64,000 nt of DNA from Paenibacillus radicibacter (GTDB lineage: Bacteria > Bacillota > Bacilli > Paenibacillales > NBRC-103111). The stretch covers positions 558,001 to 622,000 of the forward strand of contig NZ_JANQBC010000001.1 of the NCBI RefSeq assembly GCF_024721995.1, given 5' to 3'. The position numbers were made by a program, and so were the translations under genes. The notes under the pieces were generated by a model that saw nothing but the letters and a program-made list of their open reading frames with translations, was not told where the DNA came from and did no database searches. Each line of letters begins with the position of its first letter. Within the stretch, counting starts at the first letter, position 1. This document shows, in pieces, positions 51,349 through 60,685 of this stretch.

Positions 51349-52959
51349 TTATCCACCAACTAAATGTCCCACAACATCACCAACCATGCGTGCGCATGCA
51401 TAAGCGGAGTACTCTCGCCATGGGTCTGATGAGACCAGATAGACATGATTTTTGCGAACGGCTGTAAGGTCACGCCACATACGAGTAGCCTGCAGGGCTT
51501 GCCATTCATTTATAGAATCCTGCTCCTGACATACGTTAATAAACAGATGATCCGGATTAATCCGTGCAATTTGTTGTAAGGTAATGGGCTGTTTGCTCTG
51601 CTTCACATGCAGATCATTTCCGTCAACCAGCTGTATATCATGATAGAGCACATCATGAGCCCCTCGCGTTGGCGATACATAATAGTCATGTTTATGAATG
51701 CTAAGCATTAATGTCGTTTCACCTGCAAGTAAATGCTGAACACTTTCTCTTACTTCCACAACTCGGCTATCGTACCTATGAAGCCAGTCGTTTGCTTCTT
51801 TCACCGTTCCAAGCTGCTCTGCGATCTGTAACATTTGAGCGCGCCAGCTGCTTGCTGCTGAAATATAGAACACATTCGTGAGCGATTCCAATTGCTCTTG
51901 TTCATGTGCCATCAATTTGTCCCGATCACATATGAGAAGATCGATCTGAGCGGATCGAAGCAATTCCATATTCGCTTCCCAGTCTTGGTTGTATCGATAT
52001 GCACTAAGGTGAAGGGGGATATCTGTACGGTAAGTGTCATAATAATAGCTGGTCCATTTGGGATGAAGTGGAGCTGCATAGGGATAAACTTGCATCGCTA
52101 ACAAATGACCGAGTATGGATGGTGAATAGGCTGCAATACGCTGTCTACGCTTTTTCACATAAGCGGAAGGTGAGATCCCAATATTTTTTTTGAATTTGCG
52201 GCTAAAATAAAACTCATCCTGATACCCAACCTGATGTGCAATATCTCGAAGTCTGGCATCTGTCTGTGTCATTAGCAGCTTCGCATGCCCCAATCTCACA
52301 TCGGTAATGTAATCACCTATACTTCTCCCGTATGTTTTCTTAAATAAATCAACAAAGTACTTTGCACTCAGCTCTGCAACACCAGCTAATTCATCTACAG
52401 TTAGAGCTTCTCCATAATGAACATCAATATAGTTCTTGGCACGATCTAATGCGGTATGAGAATCAGATTCAGGCTGCAATCGAACATTTTTCAATAAAGA
52501 ATATAGAAGCTCTTGAAAAATGGATTGCCCACGATATCGTTCGAGCGGAAGCTCACTTGAATAACTTGAGTTCATATTCTCACAAAGCACAATGGACTGC
52601 GTATCTCGATGAATAGGAAGCTCCCCTTGCAAGTGAAGAAAGTTGGGGGGCACTGATCCGTCGTTGTCCCAGGATACATCGAATGTAATTCTGTATATTT
52701 CCATGTCCCTGCCACTTTGCGACTTCAGTCCAGCAGTCTGACCAGGAGCGGCAAAATGAACGGCATCTTGGCGCAAGCGATAATTCTCATAGTCCAGGAT
52801 GAGGTGGCCTTCCCCACTTTTAAGCACATAAAGAACATGCGAATCCAGTAATTGTGGTTCCACTTCCGTTATATGTAAAACCTCGACCCCTTGAAGCTTG
52901 CACCATAACTTGTCCAGCTTCTTATAAAGTTCATGAACTTGAATAATTGGATTAAACAC
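51349..52959 (-). CDS. btr: AraC-type regulator with siderophore-binding domain (Btr-like)
   Basis: ~536-residue regulator: an N-terminal AraC-like sensor (~1-150), two-part AraC HTH (~165-275, LTVDELAGVAELSAKYFVDLFKKTYGRSIGDYI and IAHQVGYQDEFYFSRKFKKNIGISPSAYVKKRRQ), then a C-terminal periplasmic-binding-like domain (~280-536, which would bind ferric siderophore in the cytoplasm). This domain order is that of B. subtilis Btr, which activates feuABC-besA. GTG 52959, 8 nt after TGAGG, is the likely start. A perfect Fur box precedes it. Confidence 0.9.
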   Translation of the reverse strand: MFNPIIQVHELYKKLDKLWCKLQGVEVLHITEVEPQLLDSHVLYVLKSGEGHLILDYENYRLRQDAVHFAAPGQTAGLKSQSGRDMEIYRITFDVSWDNDGSVPPNFLHLQGELPIHRDTQSIVLCENMNSSYSSELPLERYRGQSIFQELLYSLLKNVRLQPESDSHTALDRAKNYIDVHYGEALTVDELAGVAELSAKYFVDLFKKTYGRSIGDYITDVRLGHAKLLMTQTDARLRDIAHQVGYQDEFYFSRKFKKNIGISPSAYVKKRRQRIAAYSPSILGHLLAMQVYPYAAPLHPKWTSYYYDTYRTDIPLHLSAYRYNQDWEANMELLRSAQIDLLICDRDKLMAHEQEQLESLTNVFYISAASSWRAQMLQIAEQLGTVKEANDWLHRYDSRVVEVRESVQHLLAGETTLMLSIHKHDYYVSPTRGAHDVLYHDIQLVDGNDLHVKQSKQPITLQQIARINPDHLFINVCQEQDSINEWQALQATRMWRDLTAVRKNHVYLVSSDPWREYSAYACARMVGDVVGHLVGG

Positions 52960-52983
52960 GTTGAACACCTCAAAATATGCGAA

Positions 52984-52998
52984 TGATAATCATTATCA
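52984..52998. promoter_or_regulatory. Fur box upstream of btr
   Basis: TGATAATCATTATCA is a perfect 7-1-7 Fur palindrome, 25 nt before the btr start. It predicts that btr itself is iron-repressed. Confidence 0.85.
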
Positions 52999-53057
52999 GT
53001 AATGAATGTAGCATAGAGTTGTTAGATGGTCAATTGCAGATCCTGTAAGTATGCAAA

Positions 53058-53088
53058 AGAGACCGGTCTCCAAATGAGACAGATCTCT
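53058..53088 (-). terminator. Terminator of the SLH/FN3 gene
   Basis: AGAGAtctGTCTC pairs with GAGACcggTCTCT on the minus strand, followed by TTTTGC. Confidence 0.65.
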
Positions 53089-53106
53089 GTAAAAATTAGA
53101 TGTAAA

Positions 53107-55443
53107 TTATATTAAATCAGCTTGTTGTAGTAATCTTTGAACTAGTAAAACTGCTTCTGCTCGTGATAAATTTATCTTCGGTGCAAGTTCAGTAGAGCTA
53201 ACTCCGGTAACGATACCTGTCTGCAAGCCATTAATCATAGCTTCTTTTGCCCATGAAGAAACATCCTTCATATCCGTATACGATCCTTCTACTACTAAGG
53301 AGGATTTAACCGAAAGATTGTATGAATCGATTGCTCTTTGCAGTATTGTAATAGCTTCTTCTCTGGTTAGATTATTTTCAGGTAAGAATCTTCTATCCCC
53401 GCCACCTTTAATCATTTGGCGGGCAGCAGCTGTATAGACCGCACTATTGTACCAGTCGGTAGCAAGAACATCTACGAATGGAGATTTCCCATCTTCCAGT
53501 TTCAAACCTAATCCTCTAGTTAAAATAGTAACGAATTCTGCACGAGTGATTGCTTCATCTGGATGAAATAAGTGACTCTCATTGCCACTTACTATCCTGC
53601 GTGTTCCCATATCGTCAATTGCTTTTTGAGCCCAGTGATCTGACACATCTTCAAAATTTACTGAAGATGAAATTAAAGCATAAGTACTATTGAATAAACT
53701 ACTAACGGTTGCCACTAGCTGCCCTTCTTTAAAGCTAACTTTAGTTGGTACTTGTCGAACTGAACCATTTGGTTCAATAACAATTCCTGTAATTATGCTC
53801 TTTGTATCAGCGGAATTAGGAATAGCGATGTCACGTTTAACAAATTTATTGAAATTGAACTGTTCTACGATCGCCGATTGATGAATTGCCCTCACTGTAA
53901 AATGTATGGGCTCCGAGATCAAAGTGAAATACCCGCTAGCTGCTGCTTGTGCGGTAAGTTTCTTATCTTCTACTGTTCCATTCGCAATCTCAATCTGAAT
54001 CTGAACATCTTCAGGAGATAGTGAATTACCTAATTGATCAACAAAATACTGCCAGTTGATCTGGTCGGCAGGAACTTCATAGTTAGCATGATCTGCTTTC
54101 AATTGGATAACTGCTTGCTTCTTTGCCAAATCGCCTAATAATCGACCATCCAGTTCAATGTTCGCTACATCAAATTTTTGTCTTATCGGTATAGTGATTA
54201 CAGCATGAGATTTACTTTTTGCTACAAAGTCTGACAGTACTTTAGTATCTATCTTGATATTATGAAGGGTTTGATTATTTCTTACTGACACCGTGTGAGT
54301 TCCTGCAAGCTTTCTCTTATCATTAATTAAGATCTCATATGAATTAGGGTGAGCAAGATTTGGAGCAGAATCTGAATTTGACAAGGATACGGATGGTTCA
54401 TTCCATTTATCAGTCGGAACTTTGTCTTCTTTATGATGCTCCTCAATTGGAGGAGCAGTTGGTATTACAGTATTTGATTCACTAGACGTCTTACCTACAC
54501 CTTTTCCATTAATTGCCCGAACTTGAAATGTATATAGCGTATTATTAGTTAAGCCCGTCACTGTTATCGGACTCGAAGCACCCTTTGCAACCACTGACCC
54601 TGAATGTAAGACTTCATACTCTTTAATCGGACTTCCACCGGTATCAGTTGGTACATCAAAAGTAATTGTTACTTGCCCATTTCCCGCTGCAGCTTGAACA
54701 TTCGTAGGAGCATTTGCGACTGTGGATGGTGTAGTAAAGTTGACTTCATTTGATCGCTCACTGAATGTAAGACCATCTCTAGTGGCAACTACATAATAAT
54801 AGTAAGCCGTACCCTTCTTTAACTTTGATTTATTGATAAATAATTGATTTACATTTCCTGATACTTTCATTACTAATCTACCATCTGCTTGCGGTGTAGG
54901 ACTCTCATAAACAGAATAATACTTAATCTGACTATCTGAGTTCCAGTCGAGTATGTAGAAGTCATTGTTACTTTTATCATCCATAGCAAGAATTGGAGCA
55001 GCAGGAGTAGTTATTGAACTAATATCTGCAGCTGTTAGCGTTATCATTGTGAATTTCTTAATAAGTTGATTCGTTTCTACTTCATATACACCAATGTATT
55101 TATTCTTCAGGGCATCTACACCGGCTAGATCCTGCCCACTCACATATGTTTTCAAGCTAGGATCGGTGTTAGGTATTGCTTCTCCCTCACTAGGTGCTGA
55201 CATGACTTGATCCGATATTTTTACCACAAGCGAGTTCCCAGAGTCTATTAATGCTGTAATTGCGGTTGTACTTGTCATCTTGCCAGGTGATACTGTTGTG
55301 GATAACACAGGAACTGCCGCAATACTCTGATCAATAATCGTGTTCGAGATTGGTTTTTCAATTACTTGAACTGCATACACATTTGAATGCATTGCCCCCA
55401 TGAAAGCACAAGTTGTAAGCAGAACAGAGATTTTTTTCTTCAT
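53107..55443 (-). CDS. SLH-domain surface protein with fibronectin III repeats
   Basis: 778-residue secreted protein: signal peptide, ~150 residues with a VSGQDLAGVDALKNKYIGVYEVE segment, two FN3 domains (~145-235 and ~240-325; SPIKEYEVLHSG and YTFQVRAINGKG), a central domain, and three SLH repeats at ~600-778 (DVSDHWAQKAIDDMGTRRIVSGNESHLFHPDEAITRAEFVTIL). SLH repeats anchor it to pyruvylated wall polymers. It is a typical Paenibacillus adhesin or scaffold; no enzyme domain is evident. Confidence 0.88.
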   Translation of the reverse strand: MKKKISVLLTTCAFMGAMHSNVYAVQVIEKPISNTIIDQSIAAVPVLSTTVSPGKMTSTTAITALIDSGNSLVVKISDQVMSAPSEGEAIPNTDPSLKTYVSGQDLAGVDALKNKYIGVYEVETNQLIKKFTMITLTAADISSITTPAAPILAMDDKSNNDFYILDWNSDSQIKYYSVYESPTPQADGRLVMKVSGNVNQLFINKSKLKKGTAYYYYVVATRDGLTFSERSNEVNFTTPSTVANAPTNVQAAAGNGQVTITFDVPTDTGGSPIKEYEVLHSGSVVAKGASSPITVTGLTNNTLYTFQVRAINGKGVGKTSSESNTVIPTAPPIEEHHKEDKVPTDKWNEPSVSLSNSDSAPNLAHPNSYEILINDKRKLAGTHTVSVRNNQTLHNIKIDTKVLSDFVAKSKSHAVITIPIRQKFDVANIELDGRLLGDLAKKQAVIQLKADHANYEVPADQINWQYFVDQLGNSLSPEDVQIQIEIANGTVEDKKLTAQAAASGYFTLISEPIHFTVRAIHQSAIVEQFNFNKFVKRDIAIPNSADTKSIITGIVIEPNGSVRQVPTKVSFKEGQLVATVSSLFNSTYALISSSVNFEDVSDHWAQKAIDDMGTRRIVSGNESHLFHPDEAITRAEFVTILTRGLGLKLEDGKSPFVDVLATDWYNSAVYTAAARQMIKGGGDRRFLPENNLTREEAITILQRAIDSYNLSVKSSLVVEGSYTDMKDVSSWAKEAMINGLQTGIVTGVSSTELAPKINLSRAEAVLLVQRLLQQADLI

Positions 55444-55669
55444 TATTTCTCTCCTTTACAAAAAAAAGTTTTCATATTTATCAGATTAATGACATTAATC
55501 TTTTAATACATTAGGATTGTACATGATATTAACATTTAATTCCACATAAAACTTTTAGTTCTTTCGAACACTAAGAAGAGTAATAGCAACCTTTTCAAAC
55601 GAGATGACGTATAATAATTCAGACTTCTTATTTACGAAATATACAGGAAATCACAAGGAGGACAAGCAA

Positions 55670-56581
55670 TTGAAGCGATTCATGATCGGGCAGTACGGAG
55701 GTTTTGATTATTCGAAGTTTAGCAAAGACTTCAGAAGTAACTTCTATGGAATTGAGAATTGCTTGTTTGAAACTACTGAAGATGAGCTAAATCTTGTGAA
55801 AGAAGCTAGAGAACTTTCGTTTCAGATCGGTGTACACTATCCTTTTCGCGCGAATCCATCGCGATTGCGGGACGCTCCCTTTCTAGCAAGTGATGTTCAA
55901 TTACGCGAAGAGGCTTTTGAACATGCTCTTGAAGAAATAGAGTATTTACAGCGTATTCAGCCTGAATATGTGCTCTTTCATTATCCGAAGCCAGTTATAC
56001 TAGATGATCGCGTCGATTGGTCGAGATGGAGATTTACCGATTCGCGGGAGTATGTGAAGGAAAGCAACTATTCGTACGAGGAATTGGTTCAGCGAACCGA
56101 GACACTTTTCCAATGGCTTACCAAGCAAAGTGAACGTTTCAGCTTTATCCCTGTCTTGGAATTAGACGCTTTGAACAGATACATATATGAAACAGATTTT
56201 CTAGAGAAATTGCTACAAAAATACCCCGCGATTCGCCTATGTCTGGATACAGGAAGATTATACTCACAAGAAACGATTGATCCTAACTTCGATAGCCGGC
56301 AGATCATTCGTACGTATGCCAAGTATGCACACAGCATTCACTTATGGAATTTTCAATTCATTAATGGAGAAATCAAGAATCATCGTTGTCCGGTACTACC
56401 TGAACATGACCCTATTGATGGGTGGGCACCAATCGAGGAATACTTGACTATCATTCGCGATGAAAATCCTGATGTGCGTATCATGTTCGAGCATAACTCG
56501 AGTCTCATTAGTGAGGAAAAACTTGAGGAGTGCTACAAGTGGGTGGAGCGAATGCTTCATTATAATTCTGTAAAAATTTAA
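55670..56581 (+). CDS. TIM-barrel sugar isomerase/AP-endonuclease family 2-like protein
   Basis: ~303-residue protein with the xylose-isomerase-like TIM-barrel pattern: QIGVHYPFRANP, EYVLFHYPKP, PVLELDALNRY, IRLCLDTGRLY and SIHLWNFQF. His and Glu residues sit where metal is bound in the family. TTG 55670 is chosen because AAGGAGG lies 8 nt upstream; the earlier ATG has none. Substrate unknown. Confidence 0.75.
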   Translation: MKRFMIGQYGGFDYSKFSKDFRSNFYGIENCLFETTEDELNLVKEARELSFQIGVHYPFRANPSRLRDAPFLASDVQLREEAFEHALEEIEYLQRIQPEYVLFHYPKPVILDDRVDWSRWRFTDSREYVKESNYSYEELVQRTETLFQWLTKQSERFSFIPVLELDALNRYIYETDFLEKLLQKYPAIRLCLDTGRLYSQETIDPNFDSRQIIRTYAKYAHSIHLWNFQFINGEIKNHRCPVLPEHDPIDGWAPIEEYLTIIRDENPDVRIMFEHNSSLISEEKLEECYKWVERMLHYNSVKI

Positions 56582-56597
56582 CTATATTTCATAATCA

Positions 56598-56635
56598 AAA
56601 GAAGCAGAATAACCTATTGGTTGCACTGCTTCTTT
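56598..56635 (+). terminator. Terminator
   Basis: AAAGAAGCAG and CTGCTTCTTT form a 10-bp stem after the TIM-barrel gene. The following T-run is short. Confidence 0.65.
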
Positions 56636-56720
56636 GTGCGGTAAAATACTCCCCTCGAGGGAACGACATGACGAACGCTAGCTAAACTTTTAATCTGACA
56701 TAAATAATACTTTCACGCGT

Positions 56721-56921
56721 TCATTCAATAGATTGACTATTAAACTCCTCCACACACTTCTTACAAATACACACTTTGCCGCGTTGCTCTGCTGGAATTT
56801 GTTCGCGGAGCTCCATTGGCACTTTCAGATGGAAACACCAGCAATTGCCGTCACGTACCCCACATTCATTATGCTCACCGCATAGTGGGCACTTCTTCTC
56901 ATCGATCTTATTATGTACTTC
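56721..56921 (-). CDS. Cysteine-rich CWC family protein
   Basis: ~66-residue protein with CPLCGEHNECGVRDGNCWCF near the start, the CWC family signature (PF14375), and a later CICKKC pair, forming likely zinc-ribbon sites. GTG 56921 follows GGGGAG. Function unknown. It is preceded by a small membrane protein gene on the same strand. Confidence 0.82.
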   Translation of the reverse strand, partial: EVHNKIDEKKCPLCGEHNECGVRDGNCWCFHLKVPMELREQIPAEQRGKVCICKKCVEEFNSQSIE

Positions 56922-56953
56922 CACAATAGATTCTCCCCTAGCTCTATCTAAAT

Positions 56954-57160
56954 TCAATGTTCTTTCAATGCATTAGGATCAGTCAGTACGATAGTAAGCA
57001 CCCAAGCAATTATCCCACATAACCCAATTAGCATTAGTTGAATAACTTTCCAAGTCGTTGAAAATGGCAGTTCGTTAAATACAAACTTCAGCACGATATA
57101 AAATATTTGACACAATGAACTAAATACTAAAAACTGTACGATCCGAAGCTTAATCTGCAA
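56954..57160 (-). CDS. Small membrane protein, unknown function
   Basis: 68-residue protein with two hydrophobic segments (~8-28 and ~38-60). The start is TTG 57160, only three bases after the stop that would end the upstream membrane gene if its internal TAG were read through. It lies in a run with a CWC protein gene. Confidence 0.5.
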   Translation of the reverse strand: MQIKLRIVQFLVFSSLCQIFYIVLKFVFNELPFSTTWKVIQLMLIGLCGIIAWVLTIVLTDPNALKEH

Positions 57161-57163
57161 TTC

Positions 57164-57556
57164 CTACACCCCCGTACGTTGCATTTCAATCCGATCCTGT
57201 TTTGCTTCCCACAGCTTCACTTTCCAATAAACCCCAAGTACAACCTAAGTAAACGACTGCGCGATAATAAACGTATTAGAATTAATAAATACATCATTCG
57301 TATAAGCATTAATAATATGGGTGTTCTCCACCCTGCCTTCAAGCAAACCGAACACATTTACGATCTTCCGATACAAACCATAAATCGAAATTTCCAGCAG
57401 AAGAAATTGCATCAACAGATAAAATGGCTGTGTCGTAACCCGAATAAACTTCTGATCTCTGAGCCCAGCAATAACTATCATCCCGATATACACGATCAAT
57501 GTAGGAATAGCGAAAAACCACAATATAATCGCTGGATTATCATCCCCATCTACCAT
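57164..57556 (-). pseudogene. Membrane protein gene interrupted by an in-frame TAG
   Basis: Reading begins MVDGDDNPAIILWFFAIPTL and has several hydrophobic segments. At 57245-57247 a TAG follows FIIAQSFT. Past it the same frame continues VVLGVYWKVKLWEAKQ, then DRIEMQRTGV, and stops at 57164-57166, four bases before the next start. The tail completes the last helix and gives a normal basic cytoplasmic end. TAG from CAG or TGG is the simplest change. This is decay, or one sequencing error. Confidence 0.6.
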
Positions 57557-57651
57557 ACCATATCTTGGTACTTACTAATTGAAATAACATATTTTGCATC
57601 AGCCTCGGACATACTATTCCAAGCTAATTATGACAACGAGGGGCGTATACA

Positions 57652-58113
57652 ATGAAACGAAAATCTTTAGCTACGCTAGGTCTAAGCATGATGCTGTTTG
57701 CAGCAAGCACCCATATCTCACATGCACAAGTGGCACGAGAGTCACTACTGCTTCCATCTAAATCAATCACACAAGTTCTCGCTGAGCCTGACGATTCTTA
57801 CCTCAGAGCCATGGAGGAAGACGCAATCTATACGTTGCTCTACCCATATACGCAACAAGCAATTCGTAATGAGTTTGGCGGCTCAAATCGGCAATTCCAA
57901 TGTCCAACCATCCTGAAGATAACGAAACGTGAGGCGGGCTCCTACTTTATGGAGATCACGTTGCAAGTCGAAACCTTTACCGGTGCACATAACCCGCCTT
58001 ATCACGATGTGATTCTGACCGTTAACAACTACGGACGAAACTGGAAATTAGTTGGCACGAGTTCTCGTCTTAAACAAGCAGGTGAAAGCAGACAGTGCCG
58101 CGCTCCAGTATAA
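57652..58113 (+). CDS. DUF3888-like secreted protein
   Basis: 153-residue protein with a signal peptide ending SHA and a domain with IYTLLYPYTQQAIRNEFGG and LQVETFTGAHNPPYHDVILTV, the DUF3888 pattern. Function unknown. It ends one base before the end of the convergent hydrolase gene. Confidence 0.72.
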   Translation: MKRKSLATLGLSMMLFAASTHISHAQVARESLLLPSKSITQVLAEPDDSYLRAMEEDAIYTLLYPYTQQAIRNEFGGSNRQFQCPTILKITKREAGSYFMEITLQVETFTGAHNPPYHDVILTVNNYGRNWKLVGTSSRLKQAGESRQCRAPV

Positions 58114-58114
58114 A

Positions 58115-58840
58115 TTATTTTTCAGGGATACACAGAAGTAAGTGCTCAACCAATTTCTCAGGTGCTGAGAAGAACGCGGAATGATCCGTATCCAAGACAA
58201 ATACTTGCTCGAAAGGCAAAGAAGCAATGATTCTCTTCTGGAGATCGTTGGATAACGCTTTGTCTTTCAAGCATTCAATATAGTACTTTGGAACACGTCC
58301 AAAGTTATCTGAGCTCAATGAGACAGCAGCCTCCAAGATCGCTGTGGCTTCATTCCCCACTAATGATGCTGCTCGTTCATAATCCTCTTCCGAACAATCC
58401 ATATAAAATATTTCCCGAAGTGCCTCTTCACGAATCGTACAAGACAATCGATCCTCTGCCATAACCATATTCGGAAACACAAGCGCTCCTCGATCTGTCA
58501 TCGCAAGCCCCATTAAACTTCCGCCATCGAGTGGCATAAATGCTGACAAATATACGAGTGATGCGATTTTATCAGGTCGATATTCAGCAGCTTGCGTAAT
58601 CACAACCCCACCCATACTATGACCGACAAGGATCACAGGCTCACTCGCCTCATCTAAAACGCGAACAACCTTATCTACATATGTAGCAAGGGACATCTGA
58701 TCCAGCGGAGTCTGATCGTCTCCATGTCCAGGTAAATCTATGGCTTCAACTTCATGTCCAGCTTGTGTGAGCAGCGGCTTCACCTTGTCCCAACACCACT
58801 TCCCATGCCATGCACCATGAATCAACACATACTTTGCCAT
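58115..58840 (-). CDS. Alpha/beta hydrolase
   Basis: ~241-residue hydrolase of the EstC/salicylate-binding protein 2 group: YVLIHGAWHGKWCWDKVKPLL, nucleophile elbow VGHSMGGVV, and catalytic His in LDTDHSAFFSAPEKL. ATG 58840 follows GGGAGGGGAAGAG. The substrate is a small ester of unknown type. Confidence 0.88.
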   Translation of the reverse strand: MAKYVLIHGAWHGKWCWDKVKPLLTQAGHEVEAIDLPGHGDDQTPLDQMSLATYVDKVVRVLDEASEPVILVGHSMGGVVITQAAEYRPDKIASLVYLSAFMPLDGGSLMGLAMTDRGALVFPNMVMAEDRLSCTIREEALREIFYMDCSEEDYERAASLVGNEATAILEAAVSLSSDNFGRVPKYYIECLKDKALSNDLQKRIIASLPFEQVFVLDTDHSAFFSAPEKLVEHLLLCIPEK

Positions 58841-58918
58841 TCTCTCTTCCCCTCCCAAGCTAGGATTACTCGCACCAGACTATTATACATTTAATGGAAA
58901 TCACCATCAATCAAAAAA

Positions 58919-58946
58919 AGAGACCTGCTTCTTTAAACAGATCTCT
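58919..58946 (-). terminator. Terminator of the S66 peptidase gene
   Basis: AGAGATCTG and CAGGTCTCT stem, followed by TTTTTTT on the minus strand. Confidence 0.75.
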
Positions 58947-59015
58947 TCCCCTATTATGCTTCAAAAGGACTTTCCAACAGCGTGATCGCATTTGCACTTG
59001 GATCAAGTTCAAACT

Positions 59016-59993
59016 TCACACCAGCGGCAGGATCACCCTCGGGTCTGTATGTCCGAAGTCTACATCTACGACAATCGGCAGATCAGATGCACCAAACTCA
59101 CCTTTTACAACATTCACGATCATCTTATGTAGCTCTGCATTTTCCTCTGATGTGTAATCCTTCGCTCGACCGAACATAATCCCCTTCACCTTGGAAAATA
59201 GTCCTTGCATGCCGTAATTGCGCAGCATATATCCGATTTGATCCGGAGTAGGCTTTTCCTCTGATGTTTCGAAGAATAAGATTTTATCATGCCAGGAATC
59301 TGCGTCCGGCCAGTATTTTGTAGACTTCATAAATTCTAGTACTTCAATACAGCCGCCCCAGAGATAGCCCTCTACAGCTGTATCCCCTTGCAAGTAAGTC
59401 CATCCTGATTCATTGCTAATAAATTCCTTACATTGACCCGCGAATTCTGGTTTGCTCCAGTCCAAATATCCTTGTGTATATGACGCATATGGCTGATAGG
59501 AATAAGGATAGTCGCTACCGAACAACACTGCTTTTACATGCTTAGTATACGTTTCCGGCAGATGCTGCATCTGAGCAAATCCTGCTAGAACAGATGAACC
59601 ATAGAAAGTCACCATCCCCAGCTGATTCAAGTACGTTAAGAACGTTGTTGCATCTGAGAACCCCATGATCATCTTCGGATTGTTCAAGATTAGCTCTGTA
59701 TCTAGATAGGGTAAGATCCGAACTGATTCATATCCGCCAATGGATGCGATAATGCCATCAATCGAATCATCTTGGAAACAAGCGTTAATATCGTCTGCCC
59801 GCAGCTTCGGATTCTGATATAACTCATCCGGTGACATACGCGCTGTCGGCATTTCGACAATCTCAAACCCTAGAATATCTCGTAAATTTTGCAAACCTAG
59901 TTCATAGTTTTCAGGGAACAAATAAGGTAATCCACTCGAAGGGGATATAATTGCGATTTTTGAACCTGGTTGTAGTTTTCTTACTTTTTTCAT
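59016..59993 (-). CDS. S66 family LD-carboxypeptidase / MccF-like protein (C-terminal frameshift)
   Basis: 325-residue serine peptidase of the LdcA/MccF clan: nucleophile Ser in MGFSDATTF, Glu in GYLWGGCIE and His in VDFGHTDPRV, so the triad is complete. The stop follows PLV. One base earlier or later, the same DNA reads GVKFELDPSANAITLLESPFEA and stops at 58954, the expected family tail. A single lost G near 59020 explains it. The terminator lies past 58954, supporting the longer original gene. It may process wall peptides or detoxify microcin-C-like compounds. Confidence 0.85.
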   Translation of the reverse strand: MKKVRKLQPGSKIAIISPSSGLPYLFPENYELGLQNLRDILGFEIVEMPTARMSPDELYQNPKLRADDINACFQDDSIDGIIASIGGYESVRILPYLDTELILNNPKMIMGFSDATTFLTYLNQLGMVTFYGSSVLAGFAQMQHLPETYTKHVKAVLFGSDYPYSYQPYASYTQGYLDWSKPEFAGQCKEFISNESGWTYLQGDTAVEGYLWGGCIEVLEFMKSTKYWPDADSWHDKILFFETSEEKPTPDQIGYMLRNYGMQGLFSKVKGIMFGRAKDYTSEENAELHKMIVNVVKGEFGASDLPIVVDVDFGHTDPRVILPLV

Positions 59994-60095
59994 ATCGTTG
60001 CCCCTTTCATTTTTAAAATAATTCTAAACATTGTAGCGAATAAATTATCCTTATACAAGGCATTTTATTTATTTGATTAAATATTTTCATTGCAC

Positions 60096-60124
60096 TTGAA
60101 AATATTTTCCAATTTCTTCATAAT
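60096..60124 (+). promoter_or_regulatory. Promoter of the VOC gene
   Basis: TTGAAA, exactly 17 nt, CATAAT, 42 nt before the VOC start. Confidence 0.5.
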
Positions 60125-60165
60125 AGAAATGAAGGACAACCTTAAATCATGAAGGAGCGAATCGA

Positions 60166-60594
60166 ATGTCAGTAAATGTATATTTTAATTTCAATGGAAA
60201 CACACGTGAAGTTGTAGAGTTCTATGCGGAAGTATTCGGAATCGAAGACCCGCAAATCATGGCATTCGGTGATGTCCCGGCTGACCCTAATCATCCCCTC
60301 CCTGAGGGAACTCAGGATCTCGTCATGCATGCAAACCTCAAGATTTGCGGCAGCAGCGTCATGTTCTCCGATGTATTCCCAGGCAGACCTTTCACACATG
60401 GAAATAATATTACGGTAGCAATCGTCCATGACAATGTGGAAGAATTGCAAAGCTATTTTCATAAAATGAAAGCAGGCGGTACCATTGAAATGGAATTACA
60501 GGAAACCTTCTGGAGTAAATGTTACGGCAGCCTAGTAGATAAGTTCGGAATTAACTGGCAGTTTAGCTATCGTAACGAAGAAAATCCTCTCTAA
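60166..60594 (+). CDS. VOC family protein (PhnB-like)
   Basis: 142-residue glyoxalase-fold protein: VNVYFNFNGNTREVVEFYAEVFG at the start, and FWSKCYGSLVDKFGINWQFSY near the end, the YjdN/PhnB pattern. The usual metal residues are partly present. Function unknown. Confidence 0.85.
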   Translation: MSVNVYFNFNGNTREVVEFYAEVFGIEDPQIMAFGDVPADPNHPLPEGTQDLVMHANLKICGSSVMFSDVFPGRPFTHGNNITVAIVHDNVEELQSYFHKMKAGGTIEMELQETFWSKCYGSLVDKFGINWQFSYRNEENPL

Positions 60595-60607
60595 CTTTCT
60601 AACAAAG

Positions 60608-60650
60608 AAGCACCAAACCTTTTAGATCACTCTAATCGATTTGGTGCTTT
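60608..60650 (+). terminator. Terminator of the VOC gene
   Basis: AAGCACCAAA and TTTGGTGCTT stem followed by TTTC; the loop region itself pairs GATCACTC-like bases weakly. Confidence 0.65.
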
Positions 60651-60685
60651 TCAAATTTATATTGATTACGATGAAGGAGAAGATT

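Noticed and set aside
55557-55575. GTTC-TTTC-GAAC palindrome as a LexA box
   Set aside because: The half-site orientation is reversed relative to the Bacillus SOS box and the next gene is not an SOS gene.
57245-57247. TAG read as pyrrolysine or selenocysteine
   Set aside because: A lone interrupted gene and a TAA in another small gene fit nonsense decay; nothing supports recoding.
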